From Alistipes_A hominis (GTDB taxonomy: Bacteria > Bacteroidota > Bacteroidia > Bacteroidales > Rikenellaceae), in the NCBI RefSeq assembly GCF_014288115.1, contig NZ_JACOOK010000004.1, positions 186,001-250,000 of the forward strand: a stretch of DNA of 64,000 nucleotides. The letters run 5' to 3'. The position numbers and the translations under genes were made by a program. The notes beneath the pieces were generated by a model. The model had not been told where the DNA came from and searched no databases. It worked only from the letters and a program-made list of their open reading frames with translations. The stretch's first letter is position 1, and each line of letters starts with the position of its first letter. Positions 35,622 through 42,967 of this stretch are shown piece after piece.

Positions 35622-36494
35622 ATGACCGATAAACAGGAAAAGTCATCCGATAACGAGATGACTTTTTTTGAACATATCGATGCTTTGCGTCCCCATTTGG
35701 TGCGTGGTTTTTCGGCGTTGTTCATCATCATGATCGTCGCATTCGTCGCCAAGAAGTTTATCATCGATATGGTGCTGATGGGGCCTCAGTCCCCCGACTT
35801 TCCGACCAACCGCTGGCTGTGCGAGTTATCGCACCGGCTGTTCGGCGACGACACCTTGTGTATCAACCATATCAAACTGAATATGGTGAATACGGCGCTC
35901 GGCGGGCAGTTCAACCTGCATATGCAGGTGTCGATGGTGACGGGCGTCGTACTGGCGGTTCCCTACCTGCTGTGGGAAATCTGGCGCTTCGTGGCTCCGG
36001 CCCTGACCAGCTACGAACGTTACAAAAGCCGGATGTTCGTGTTCTACGTTTCGGTGTGCTTCTTTTGCGGACTGTTGTTCGGCTATTTTCTGATCGTTCC
36101 GCTGTCGATCAATTTTTTCGCCGGTTATCAGGCCAGCGCCGATATTACGAACATGATCGACGTGCGCTCGTACCTGACTACCGTACTGACCGTGTCGGTG
36201 GCGTGCGCCGCAGTGTTCCAACTGCCGTTGCTGATCTATTACCTGACGCAGATGGGTATCGTGACGGCCGCTTTCCTACGAAAATACCGCCGACATGCGA
36301 TCATCCTGCTGACCATCGTTTCGGCGGTAATCACGCCGCCCGACCTGTTCAGCCTGGTGCTGGTAATTCTGCCGCTCTATTCGCTGTACGAGCTGAGTAT
36401 ATTCCTCGCCCGCCATGTCGAACGGAAAAAGGCGAAAGAGGAGGCTGCGAACGGTTATCCGGTGGACGTGCCGCAGGAAGACCTGGAAGAATAA
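35622..36494 (+). CDS. tatC: Twin-arginine translocase subunit TatC
   Basis: 290 residues with six membrane helices. The N-terminal cytoplasmic segment reads MTFFEHIDALRPHLVRG, the expected TatC substrate-recognition stretch with a conserved Glu and Leu-Arg pair. A loop near residues 45-85 with PTNRWLCELSHRLFGDDTLC is longer than in E. coli, common in Bacteroidota. Start ATG at 35622 is used; an in-frame TTG at 35613 is less likely. It binds twin-arginine signal peptides with TatA. A terminator lies 17 bases after the stop. Confidence 0.94.
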   Translation: MTDKQEKSSDNEMTFFEHIDALRPHLVRGFSALFIIMIVAFVAKKFIIDMVLMGPQSPDFPTNRWLCELSHRLFGDDTLCINHIKLNMVNTALGGQFNLHMQVSMVTGVVLAVPYLLWEIWRFVAPALTSYERYKSRMFVFYVSVCFFCGLLFGYFLIVPLSINFFAGYQASADITNMIDVRSYLTTVLTVSVACAAVFQLPLLIYYLTQMGIVTAAFLRKYRRHAIILLTIVSAVITPPDLFSLVLVILPLYSLYELSIFLARHVERKKAKEEAANGYPVDVPQEDLEE

Positions 36495-36510
36495 CCGCTT
36501 TCGTTATAAA

Positions 36511-36553
36511 ATAACGAAGAGGAGCGCATGGGGATGCGTTCCTCTTTTGTTAT
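36511..36553. terminator. Terminator between tatC and the S4 protein gene
   Basis: A 13-bp stem (36517-36529 with 36534-36546, one G-T pair) inside an outer ATAAC/GTTAT pairing. It separates convergent genes. Confidence 0.75.
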
Positions 36554-36565
36554 ACCGGAAAAAGA

Positions 36566-36991
36566 TTATTCTGAATCGCCGGACGTTTCCGAATCGTCGT
36601 CGAGGTAAATCTCTCCCATCAGCGAATCGATCTCCCGGCGTTCGCGTTTGGTGGGGCGGCCGGTTCCCCGGTCGCGCTGTACGAAAACGGTCAGTTTCGG
36701 GATGTGCAACTTGTCCAGTTCCGCCTGGGACGTTAGATTTTCGACGTAATCGGGCACGTTCTTGGCCGGTTGCCGCGAAGAGACCATCGCCGCGACGCGG
36801 TATGTGTAAGTGACCGGCATCTTCTTTACGGTCACCGTATCTCCGACTTTGATCTCCCGCGAAGGCTTTACGAAAGCTCCGTTGATCAATACCCGGTTCG
36901 TGCGGCACGCATCCGCCGCATCGCTGCGGGTCTTGAAGATCCGCACGGCCCACAGCCATTTGTCAACTCTTACCGAGAAATCTTCGCCCAT
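36566..36991 (-). CDS. S4-domain RNA-binding protein (Hsp15-like)
   Basis: 141 residues with an N-terminal S4 domain (about residues 6-70): VRVDKWLWAVRIFKTRSDA, the core of Hsp15 proteins, then NRVLINGAFVKPSREIKVGD. The C-terminal part is charged and ends in an acidic DDDSETSGDSE tail. Hsp15 (HslR) binds stalled 50S subunits carrying peptidyl-tRNA. Peptidyl-tRNA hydrolase is the next gene upstream on the same strand, 9 bases away, which supports a joint role in rescuing aborted translation. Confidence 0.88.
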   Translation of the reverse strand: MGEDFSVRVDKWLWAVRIFKTRSDAADACRTNRVLINGAFVKPSREIKVGDTVTVKKMPVTYTYRVAAMVSSRQPAKNVPDYVENLTSQAELDKLHIPKLTVFVQRDRGTGRPTKRERREIDSLMGEIYLDDDSETSGDSE

Positions 36992-37000
36992 CGTTTTGTC

Positions 37001-37564
37001 TTATTTGTTGTTGAATGCGTTCATCGTTCGTTCGAGTCCGGCCGTTGCGAACGACCGGATGACCTCTCCGGCCATATCGAGCCGTTCGGGCAGGGCGTCG
37101 GCCTCCTCTTTTGTCCAGGTGCCGAGGACGTAGTCCACCTGAAACCCTTTCGGAAAGTCTCCGCCGATCCCGAAACGCAGCCGGGCGTAGTTGTTGTGCC
37201 CGAGCGATTCCGCGATGTTTTTCAGTCCGTTGTGTCCTCCGTCGCTTCCTTTCCCGCGGATGCGGAGCGTGCCGAACGGCAGGGCGATGTCGTCTACGAC
37301 GACGAACAGGTTCTCGATCGGGATTTTTTCGGTCTTCAGCCAGTAGCCGACGGCTTTCCCGCTGAGATTCATGTAAGTCGACGGTTTCAGCAGGATGAAG
37401 GTGCGCCCTTTGTATTTCAGTTCGGCGACCGATCCATAGCGGCCCGTTTCGAACGCTACGCCGGCGGCTTTCGCCAGCGCGTCCACCACTTTGAACCCGA
37501 TGTTGTGGCGGGTTTCCGTATATTCGGCTCCGATGTTTCCGAGCCCTGCGATCAGATATTTCAA
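37001..37564 (-). CDS. pth: Peptidyl-tRNA hydrolase
   Basis: 187 residues. Catalytic residues of the family are in place: Asn10 in AGLGNIG, His20 in ETRHNIGF and the Asp of the VVVDDIALPFG segment near residue 92. KGSDGGHNGLKNI and the GIGGDFPKGF stretch follow. The enzyme frees tRNA from peptidyl-tRNA that drops off the ribosome. It lies between rplY and the Hsp15-like gene on the same strand; a hairpin with a T run separates it from rplY, so read-through or a separate start must drive it. Confidence 0.96.
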   Translation of the reverse strand: MKYLIAGLGNIGAEYTETRHNIGFKVVDALAKAAGVAFETGRYGSVAELKYKGRTFILLKPSTYMNLSGKAVGYWLKTEKIPIENLFVVVDDIALPFGTLRIRGKGSDGGHNGLKNIAESLGHNNYARLRFGIGGDFPKGFQVDYVLGTWTKEEADALPERLDMAGEVIRSFATAGLERTMNAFNNK

Positions 37565-37581
37565 TGTGTCGGATTTTTAGG

Positions 37582-37625
37582 AAAAAAGCCCTGTCGCTTC
37601 CCTTACAGGGGCTTCGCGACAGGGC
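37582..37625 (-). terminator. Intrinsic terminator between rplY and pth
   Basis: A 10-bp GC-rich inverted repeat (37588-37597 with 37616-37625) enclosing a small inner stem; on the minus strand it is followed by TTTTTTCC. It lies past the rplY stop and would limit transcription into pth. Confidence 0.75.
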
Positions 37626-37665
37626 GTTTCGGTATGTCGGTCGTCGCGGTCGTTCCGCGGTCGTC

Positions 37666-38250
37666 CTACTTCGCTGCGGCAGCTTCGGATGCGGCGGCGC
37701 CTCTGGCGGCACGCGTCATCTTAACGGCGCAGATCGCAGTCGACGCGGGGGTCAGGATCGCGATGTTGTCGTATTGCAGGTCGCCCACGAAAATGCTTTT
37801 GCCCAGGCCGAGTTTGGTTACGTCCACGACGATTTCGTCGGGCAGGTTCTCCATGGTGGCGCTGATGCGTACTTTTCGTTTGCTGAGGATCAGCTTACCG
37901 CCCAGTTTGACGCCTTCCGAGTTGCCTGTCAACTTCACGGGAACGTCGATCGAGATCGGTTTGCCGGGGATTACATGGAAGAAATCCACGTGCAACACGT
38001 TATCCGTTACCGGGTGATACTGTACTTCGCGCATTACGCCTACTTCTTTTTTGCCGTCGATGTCGAATTCCACGAGGTACGACTGCGGGGTGTAGATCAG
38101 CGGCCTTAGCGAACGCGTTTCCACTGCGAAATGAATGGTCTCCCCGTTTCCGTAGATTACGCACGGCACCATGCCTTCTTTACGTACGGCTTTGCTCTCT
38201 TTTTTGCCGAATGCGTTACGTTTCACGCCGGCGATTTTGATCGTTTCCAT
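37666..38250 (-). CDS. rplY: 50S ribosomal protein L25 / general stress protein Ctc
   Basis: 194 residues: an N-terminal L25 domain (IKIAGVKRNAFGKKESKAVRKEG-like start, then PCVIYGNGETIHF) and the C-terminal TL5/Ctc beta domain with HVDFFHVIPGKPI. An Ala-rich tail (AARGAAASEAAAAK) ends the protein. L25 binds loop E of 5S rRNA in the 50S subunit; the two-domain form is called Ctc. It is preceded by a -7 element at 38339-38346 and by an apparently structured leader. Confidence 0.94.
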   Translation of the reverse strand: METIKIAGVKRNAFGKKESKAVRKEGMVPCVIYGNGETIHFAVETRSLRPLIYTPQSYLVEFDIDGKKEVGVMREVQYHPVTDNVLHVDFFHVIPGKPISIDVPVKLTGNSEGVKLGGKLILSKRKVRISATMENLPDEIVVDVTKLGLGKSIFVGDLQYDNIAILTPASTAICAVKMTRAARGAAASEAAAAK

Positions 38251-38275
38251 AATTTTGATTGTGTTTGTGTTATCC

Positions 38276-38327
38276 GGCGCTACTCAGAAACAGAAGAGAG
38301 ATTCGAACTCTGTCGCCCCATCGCGCC
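38276..38327 (-). promoter_or_regulatory. Possible structured 5' leader of rplY
   Basis: On the minus strand GGCGC near the predicted transcript start pairs with GCGCC 47 bases later, enclosing ACAGA/TCTGT pairing around a T-arm-like loop (AGAG TTCGAAT CTCT). The fold is hand-drawn and needs computation and comparison. Confidence 0.35.
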
Positions 38328-38338
38328 TTTTGCAGCCG

Positions 38339-38346
38339 CAAAGATA
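38339..38346 (-). promoter_or_regulatory. -7 element (TATCTTTG) of rplY
   Basis: On the minus strand TATCTTTG lies 88 bases before the rplY ATG. No TTG is found at the preferred distance. Confidence 0.6.
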
Positions 38347-38397
38347 GGATTAATAACGGGAAAATAAAAAAAATCGAAAAAATTATGTCCTGATATT

Positions 38398-38426
38398 TTG
38401 GATTATTCCAAATTTGGTTACCTTTG
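38398..38426 (+). promoter_or_regulatory. Upstream promoter P1 before the tRNA-Leu genes
   Basis: TTG at 38398-38400, an 18-base spacer and TACCTTTG at 38419-38426. Transcripts would run through the stem-loop at 38432-38453 and then P2. Confidence 0.65.
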
Positions 38427-38490
38427 CAGCACTTTTACGGGATACACGTAAAGGGCGTTCTCAAAAGAATGATCCAGACGGAAAAAAGTT

Positions 38491-38521
38491 TTGGACGATT
38501 CGGAAAAAAGTTTTATCTTTG
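38491..38521 (+). promoter_or_regulatory. Promoter P2 of the tRNA-Leu genes
   Basis: TTG at 38491-38493, a 20-base spacer and TATCTTTG at 38514-38521, about 140 bases before the first tRNA. Confidence 0.75.
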
Positions 38522-38540
38522 CAACGAAGTTTTAGGTTCA

Positions 38541-38568
38541 TTTTAGGTTAGTAGTTTTAGGTTAGTAG
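38541..38568 (+). repeat. Tandem 14-bp direct repeat in the tRNA-Leu leader
   Basis: TTTTAGGTTAGTAG occurs twice without a gap (38541-38554, 38555-38568), and a third TTTTAGGTT lies at 38530-38538. All are downstream of the predicted P2 start, in the leader. Confidence 0.9.
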
Positions 38569-38660
38569 AAGGAAAATGCCGCAGAAGTGAGATTTTTCTC
38601 TTTCTGTAGCTTTCCTTTGAATTTTAAATGAACTTTATTCCTGTTGTAAATAAGATATAA

Positions 38661-38745
38661 GCCCAGATGGTGAAATTGGTAGACACGCTACTTTGAGGGG
38701 GTAGTGTCGGTTTACGACGTGCAAGTTCGAGTCTTGTTCTGGGCA
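38661..38745 (+). tRNA. tRNA-Leu (anticodon GAG)
   Basis: An 85-base class II tRNA. The acceptor GCCCAGA pairs with TCTGGGC, the anticodon loop TTTGAGG holds GAG, and there is a long variable arm and a GTTCGAG T-arm. CCA is not encoded. Confidence 0.94.
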
Positions 38746-38784
38746 CGGGAACCGAAGGGTTTGAGTTTTTTGAGGTATTGGATT

Positions 38785-38867
38785 GCCCAGGTGGCGAAAT
38801 GGTAGACGCGCTAGTTTCAGGTACTAGTGTCAGTGATGATGTGAAGGTTCGAGTCCTTTCCTGGGCA
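38785..38867 (+). tRNA. tRNA-Leu (anticodon CAG)
   Basis: An 83-base class II tRNA. GCCCAGG pairs with CCTGGGC, the anticodon loop TTTCAGG holds CAG, with a long variable arm and GGTTCGAGTCC T-arm. It follows the first tRNA-Leu by 39 bases and is probably on the same precursor. Confidence 0.94.
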
Positions 38868-38874
38868 CCGTTTG

Positions 38875-38908
38875 AACTCCTAAGTTTTCGGACTTAGGAG
38901 TTTTTTAT
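38875..38908 (+). terminator. Terminator after the tRNA-Leu pair
   Basis: An 11-bp stem (38875-38885 with 38892-38902), loop of 6 bases, then a T run. Confidence 0.88.
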
Positions 38909-39015
38909 TTCCGATCGTTCGCCGGATTCGGGCGCAGGCCGATGGCGTTTTGCCCGTTTTTGAGACTCGGGTGAAGTTTATTTCCGAAAAGTGATTCCGA
39001 AACCGGGAAAAGATA

Positions 39016-39023
39016 TATTTTTG
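39016..39023 (+). promoter_or_regulatory. -7 element (TATTTTTG) for the ExbB-like gene
   Basis: TATTTTTG lies 64 bases before the chosen ATG at 39088. Confidence 0.5.
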
Positions 39024-39087
39024 TAGGTCATAGCGGGATTGCGGAGCGTCGTGCGTGTCGTCGTCCCATAAATTTATTCGAACGAAT

Positions 39088-39789
39088 ATGGGTTTACTGT
39101 GTATTTTCTTGCAGGCCGTCGCAAACCTTCCGGCAGAGCCGGCCGCCGCGGTTCATAGCGAGAGTTATTTCAGCCTGTTGATGAAGGGGGGGCTGATTCT
39201 GATCCCGATTTTCCTGCTGGCGGGTTTGGCGATTTTCATTATTTCCGATAAATGGTACATGCTACGCAAGCTCGGAAAGCACGACAGCCGGGCGTTCGGC
39301 TACCTGCTGAAACTGATCTATGCCGGCGATTCCGATAAAGCCGGCCAATTTGCCGCGAGCCGGACTTTCCCGTCGTTCAAGGTGGTCGCAGCGGGATTGA
39401 AAAACGACAACCGGACTTTGCAGGACGTCGAAGAGTCGATGCAGATTCAGGCGCGTTTGCAGATTTCCAAAATGGAAAAAGGGATGAATTACCTCGCCAT
39501 TACCGCGTCGGTCGCGCCGATGCTGGGTTTTTTGGGAACGATTTTCGGGGTGATCCGGATCTTCTACGACATTTCGAAGTCCGGCGTGCTGGATATTTCC
39601 ACGATTTCGAACGGTCTGTACGAAAAAATGATCTGCTCCGGTACCGGGCTGCTGGTCGGGATCATTGCCTATTCGGGGTATTCGCTGCTCAATAACCGGA
39701 TCGACAAGATCGTGTTGCAGATGGACGTTGTCGCCAACGAAGCGCTGAAGGCGATCCGCGCCGACCGGGATCACGCCGTTAAACCGTAA
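39088..39789 (+). CDS. MotA/TolQ/ExbB-family proton channel protein
   Basis: 233 residues with three membrane helices (about 28-48, 133-155 and 178-200). The second and third hold the family core: APMLGFLGTIFGVI followed by the GTGLLVGIIAYSGY-type helix. ExbB/TolQ proteins form a pentamer around ExbD/TolR and use proton flow to drive TonB or Tol. The ExbD-like gene follows after 3 bases. The ATG at 39088 is preferred over a GTG at 39055. No tonB or tolA is adjacent, so the driven partner is unknown. Confidence 0.9.
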   Translation: MGLLCIFLQAVANLPAEPAAAVHSESYFSLLMKGGLILIPIFLLAGLAIFIISDKWYMLRKLGKHDSRAFGYLLKLIYAGDSDKAGQFAASRTFPSFKVVAAGLKNDNRTLQDVEESMQIQARLQISKMEKGMNYLAITASVAPMLGFLGTIFGVIRIFYDISKSGVLDISTISNGLYEKMICSGTGLLVGIIAYSGYSLLNNRIDKIVLQMDVVANEALKAIRADRDHAVKP

Positions 39790-39792
39790 CCG

Positions 39793-40209
39793 ATGAAAAT
39801 CGAACGCAGAAAAACAAGGCTCGCCGAGGTGTACACGGCATCGTTGAACGACATCATGTTCTTCCTGCTGCTGTTTTTCCTGATTATCTCCACGATGGTC
39901 ACGCCGGTGGCGCTGAAGGTGATGCTGCCGCATTCGAGCACGGCCGAGAAGGTGATTACCAAAAAGAATATCATGCTGGCGGTCACGGCCGACCGTCAGT
40001 ATTTCATCGACGACCGGAAAGTGGAGTTCAAGGAGATCGAGCCGGCGCTGGCCTCGATGGTCAAGAACAAGAAAGAGGGGAATGCGGAGATCGAGTATGT
40101 CGTCTTGCTGCAGGCCGACATGTCGCTGAACCTACAGCCGGTCGTAGATCTGATCGATATAGCGAACAGGCTTCAGTTGAAGATGTTGCTGTTTGTTGAG
40201 AAAAAATAG
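39793..40209 (+). CDS. ExbD/TolR-family biopolymer transport protein
   Basis: 138 residues: a short cytoplasmic N-terminus (KIERRKTRLAEVYTASLND), one membrane helix (about residues 20-40) preceded by the conserved Asp of the proton path, and a periplasmic domain of about 95 residues with VTADRQYFIDDRKV. It partners with the ExbB-like protein encoded 3 bases upstream. It ends in TAG and is followed by a terminator. Confidence 0.9.
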   Translation: MKIERRKTRLAEVYTASLNDIMFFLLLFFLIISTMVTPVALKVMLPHSSTAEKVITKKNIMLAVTADRQYFIDDRKVEFKEIEPALASMVKNKKEGNAEIEYVVLLQADMSLNLQPVVDLIDIANRLQLKMLLFVEKK

Positions 40210-40233
40210 CCGGATGATCGATGCCGGAATGAA

Positions 40234-40270
40234 ACTCTCCGGGCGTTCTTGCAACGCCCGGAGGGTTTTT
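40234..40270 (+). terminator. Terminator after the ExbD-like gene
   Basis: An 11-bp GC-rich stem (40237-40247 with 40253-40263), 5-base loop, then GG and a T run. Confidence 0.88.
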
Positions 40271-40366
40271 GTGTTCAGCGATCCGTCTCTTACGGAACAT
40301 GCGATGCGGCGGCCGCGGCGATTCTGTGTCGCATAACTGCCGGCGGTCGTGCCGACCCGCCGGTCG

Positions 40367-41824
40367 TTACCGGCTGAATCCGACGGCCCGGATATTTTTT
40401 CGCGAAGCGGTTTCGCTTTCCGTCTCGATGATGCCGGTCAGCACGTCCGGCGCGTCGTCGCGCCGGTTTGCGCGGAACAGCCGCCGGAAGGTGACCAGGT
40501 CGCCGTACAGGACGTGCCAGCGGATCTGCCATCCGGCCGGCATCGCAATGCGGTTCAGTACGGCCGGGGCGTTCGACAGGATACGGGCTTCCTTGTTGTG
40601 ACTCTGGTGAAACCACTCGACCCGTACTTCGCGGCATCGTTTCGCTACTTCGCGGGCGAATCCGCGGCCGCCGTTGTTGCTTTCGATGCGGGCTGCGACG
40701 GTGCCGTTGCGTAGCAGCATGTCGGCTACCAGGATCTCCGTCTCCTCCATGCCGAGCGGCGAATAGACCGCGTCGGTAATGTAGACGATACCGTCGCGCC
40801 CCACCTCGTAACAGACCGAGCACAGGTAGTCCTCGCCGGTATCGGCCGTGTCGGTGTAGTTGGCCCGGCGGACGGTATCTTCCGGCAGGCGGTCGTAGGT
40901 CTTGAAATTGTCGCCGTATAGCAGTCCTTCGCGTACGGCGGGATGTCCCTGGTACATTGTCTCGAACAGCAGCGGGTCGAGTCTGCGTTTTTGTTCCAGT
41001 AACCGTATGCCGTGGCGTTCCGGCCACAGCGCTTCGCCGGGCTTTCGCGGGTCGGAAGGGGTGGGGGGACTTTGTTTGACGGCTTCGAAGTTCAGGTGCA
41101 GCCATTGTTCCGCCTGCGTTTTTCCGTTATAAGATTCCGAGGAGGCGGTCAGTTCGAGTACCGGTTCGTGGGCGGCGATCCGTCCGATCAGATCGTCTTC
41201 GTGCCAGCGCGTGAAGACGATCAGTTCGCGCGAATCGTTGTGCAACCGGGTTTTGACGACCGCATTGTACCATTCCCACGCATGGTCGCGGATCAGCGGC
41301 GAATTGGCTTCGGCCGCGTCTTTATATAGGTCGTCGAGGATGAAAACGTCGACCGGGTTGCCGGTCAGCGCTCCTTCGCGCCCGACGCTGAGCAGACCGC
41401 CCGGAGCGCCGATCAGTTCGAATTCGTCGCTCGTGCGGATCACGTTCGGTTGTTTTGCGGAGGACGTCTTGAGCCGTGTCGCGGGGAAAACGTCCCGGTA
41501 GGCGGGTTCGCTCATCAAACGTTGTACCCGGCGGTTGAAGCGGGACGCGAGCCGCAGGTTGTACGAGGCCAGCGCGATTCGGGTCTGCGGTGCGATTCCC
41601 AGCAGGTAAGCCGGCAGCAGCACCGACGACCCGAGCGATTTGCCGTGTTGCGGCGGCACCGAAACGATCAGCCTGCGGATTTGTCCGTGCGCGAAGCGGT
41701 CGAGCGTATTGTAGTAAGTGCGATGGAACGGGGTCAGGCGGATCGCCGGCTGGCAGACCCGCGCGAAATCGCATAGCGAGCGGCGGGCGAGTTCCGCCGC
41801 TGCCTGTCGTTTTGAAAGCAGCAT
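40367..41824 (-). CDS. Phage terminase large subunit (TerL)
   Basis: 485 residues, full-length for a TerL. The N-terminal packaging ATPase shows Walker A VPPQHGKS near residue 57 and Walker B VDVFILDD near residue 163, with an FTRWHEDDLIG coupling segment near residue 206. The C-terminal RNase H-like nuclease part has the acidic residues expected: Asp in TADTGEDYLC, Glu in ARIESNNGG and Asp in DDAPDVL. TerL cuts and pumps phage DNA into capsids. No portal, capsid or tail genes flank it, so it is either a remnant or a reused packaging motor. It shares a strand with two upstream small genes. Confidence 0.9.
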   Translation of the reverse strand: MLLSKRQAAAELARRSLCDFARVCQPAIRLTPFHRTYYNTLDRFAHGQIRRLIVSVPPQHGKSLGSSVLLPAYLLGIAPQTRIALASYNLRLASRFNRRVQRLMSEPAYRDVFPATRLKTSSAKQPNVIRTSDEFELIGAPGGLLSVGREGALTGNPVDVFILDDLYKDAAEANSPLIRDHAWEWYNAVVKTRLHNDSRELIVFTRWHEDDLIGRIAAHEPVLELTASSESYNGKTQAEQWLHLNFEAVKQSPPTPSDPRKPGEALWPERHGIRLLEQKRRLDPLLFETMYQGHPAVREGLLYGDNFKTYDRLPEDTVRRANYTDTADTGEDYLCSVCYEVGRDGIVYITDAVYSPLGMEETEILVADMLLRNGTVAARIESNNGGRGFAREVAKRCREVRVEWFHQSHNKEARILSNAPAVLNRIAMPAGWQIRWHVLYGDLVTFRRLFRANRRDDAPDVLTGIIETESETASRKNIRAVGFSR

Positions 41825-41929
41825 AGATCGGTATGGTTAAGACGAAAAGTTACGGGGGCGGTTTCCATTTTACCGGAGTCGGATTCGGTCGTACTCCGGA
41901 GTAAATTTCGGACGGGTACGACCGGTTCG

Positions 41930-42469
41930 TCAGAGTTCCGACAATCCCGAAATTTCACGGAGCGCCTGTTCGGACAGTCCCGACAGGTCGGGACGGTCGT
42001 CGTCCGCAGTGTCGTTGTCCGGAGGACTGCCCGTGTCGGCAGCGGATTTTGCGCACCATCGTTGCGGATCGAGGTTCGACAGCGCGAATGTGATCGCCGC
42101 CAGGTCGGGGGCGACCTGCTTGCGGGTGATCGTTTCGTTTTTGATTCGTTTGTTGCCGTCTCCGTCGTATTCGTAGGTCGTCTTGACCTCTTTCAGCAGG
42201 TAGCCCCGGATTCGTTTTTCGAGGCTTTTCAGGGCTTTGGGGTATAACGTGGAGGATGCCTTCTCCTGCCGGGCCGGGGCGGGAGCCCCTGCGGAAACGG
42301 ACGAAACGGAAGCTTTTTCGGAATCGGTCATGGTTTTTCGGTTTGTGCCGGGAAGCGCGTCGGGCGCCGATGCGCTTCCCGTACTTGTTTCCGGGTCGGA
42401 GCGCCGGGGCGGTCGCGCGACCGGGATGCGTTTCCCGCCGGACCTGTACGCCGGACCTGTCATGTTCAT
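41930..42469 (-). CDS. Terminase small subunit-like protein
   Basis: 179 residues from the ATG at 42469 (GGAG lies 12 bases upstream); a shorter version from 42331 is possible. The first 75 residues are Pro/Ser/Ala/Arg-rich and disordered-looking. The core (residues about 78-138) has RIRGYLLKEVKTTYEYDGDG and then PDLAAITFALSNLDPQRW, which resembles the tail of phage small terminases where a xxAxxFxLxNxxPxxW helix occurs. The C-terminus is acidic. Small terminases bind the packaging site and load TerL, the next gene downstream (105 bases). The assignment rests on this motif and on position. Confidence 0.55.
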   Translation of the reverse strand: MNMTGPAYRSGGKRIPVARPPRRSDPETSTGSASAPDALPGTNRKTMTDSEKASVSSVSAGAPAPARQEKASSTLYPKALKSLEKRIRGYLLKEVKTTYEYDGDGNKRIKNETITRKQVAPDLAAITFALSNLDPQRWCAKSAADTGSPPDNDTADDDRPDLSGLSEQALREISGLSEL

Positions 42470-42488
42470 AAGGCAGGATCTCCGATGT

Positions 42489-42767
42489 TTAGAACCGGCT
42501 TTCGAGGAATCGGTTCAGGGTGTTCCAACTGAAATCGCTTTGCTGCTCCCCATCGATCAGGGCGATGTCGTAGTTCCACCACACCGGGAGTACCGAGAGG
42601 ATGATTCCGGTTTCCGGGGCGCGGCAAATGATCAGCGTACAGGTCAGCGAGGAATAGAATTCGTCGGTGTCGTATTCGACGGTGCCGTTAAAAAAATCTT
42701 TTTCCCGAATTTTTTCCAATAGAAGTTCCGCAATTTCTTCGTAAATTTGTTTGGTGATCGTGATCAT
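42489..42767 (-). CDS. Hypothetical protein of the terminase module
   Basis: 92 residues, not recognised as a named family. It opens with an amphipathic ITKQIYEEIAELLLEKI helix, followed by strands including YSSLTCTLIICR and VLPVWWNYDIALI. No signal peptide or catalytic motif is seen. It is the first gene of the minus-strand unit, 19 bases before the TerS-like gene, and faces the repressor gene across 200 AT-rich bases. Confidence 0.6.
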   Translation of the reverse strand: MITITKQIYEEIAELLLEKIREKDFFNGTVEYDTDEFYSSLTCTLIICRAPETGIILSVLPVWWNYDIALIDGEQQSDFSWNTLNRFLESRF

Positions 42768-42967
42768 AATTCTTGCAGTTTTGAATACAAAGATTAAATA
42801 AGAACGGTTCGAAATGGATTATACAATTTTTGAATCTAAGATTTGAATTTGGAAGGCTTGTAATAGTCTTTATATCAATTTCTATTTGAATTTCGTGTAA
42901 AACTGTTTAACTTTGCAGTACAAATATAAGTTCAATATTTTAATAAAACACATTTTTGCCTGAAAAA
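42768..42967. promoter_or_regulatory. AT-rich divergent control region of the terminase/repressor module
   Basis: About 200 bases, distinctly AT-rich against its surroundings. It holds the repressor promoter (42886-42915), a minus-strand TAATCTTTG resembling a -7 element near 42789, and two short palindromes, GAACGGTTC at 42802-42810 and AATCTAAGATT at 42833-42843, which are candidate repressor sites only. Confidence 0.5.
42886..42915 (+). promoter_or_regulatory. Consensus promoter of the S24 repressor gene
   Basis: TTG at 42886-42888, a 19-base spacer and TAACTTTG at 42908-42915. It lies 52 bases before the ATG at 42968. Confidence 0.8.

Larger units (their letters stand above)
38251..38660. 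other. 410-base divergent region between rplY and the tRNA-Leu genes
   Basis: It contains the rplY leader and -7 element (minus strand), two plus-strand promoters (38398-38426 and 38491-38521), a short stem-loop between them (38432-38439 with 38447-38453), and a tandem 14-bp direct repeat at 38541-38568. No protein gene is supported. Confidence 0.7.

Noticed and set aside
37582..37625. Riboswitch-like alternative pairing in the rplY-pth gap
   Set aside because: Repeated CCCTGT/ACAGGG blocks do allow other pairings, but the simple 10-bp stem with a T run is explained as a terminator.
38281..38330. Possible tRNA remnant on the minus strand (AGAG TTCGAAT CTCT resembles a T-arm)
   Set aside because: No anticodon arm or matching 7-bp acceptor stem is present, and the T stem has only four pairs. 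It is kept as part of a possible rplY leader instead.
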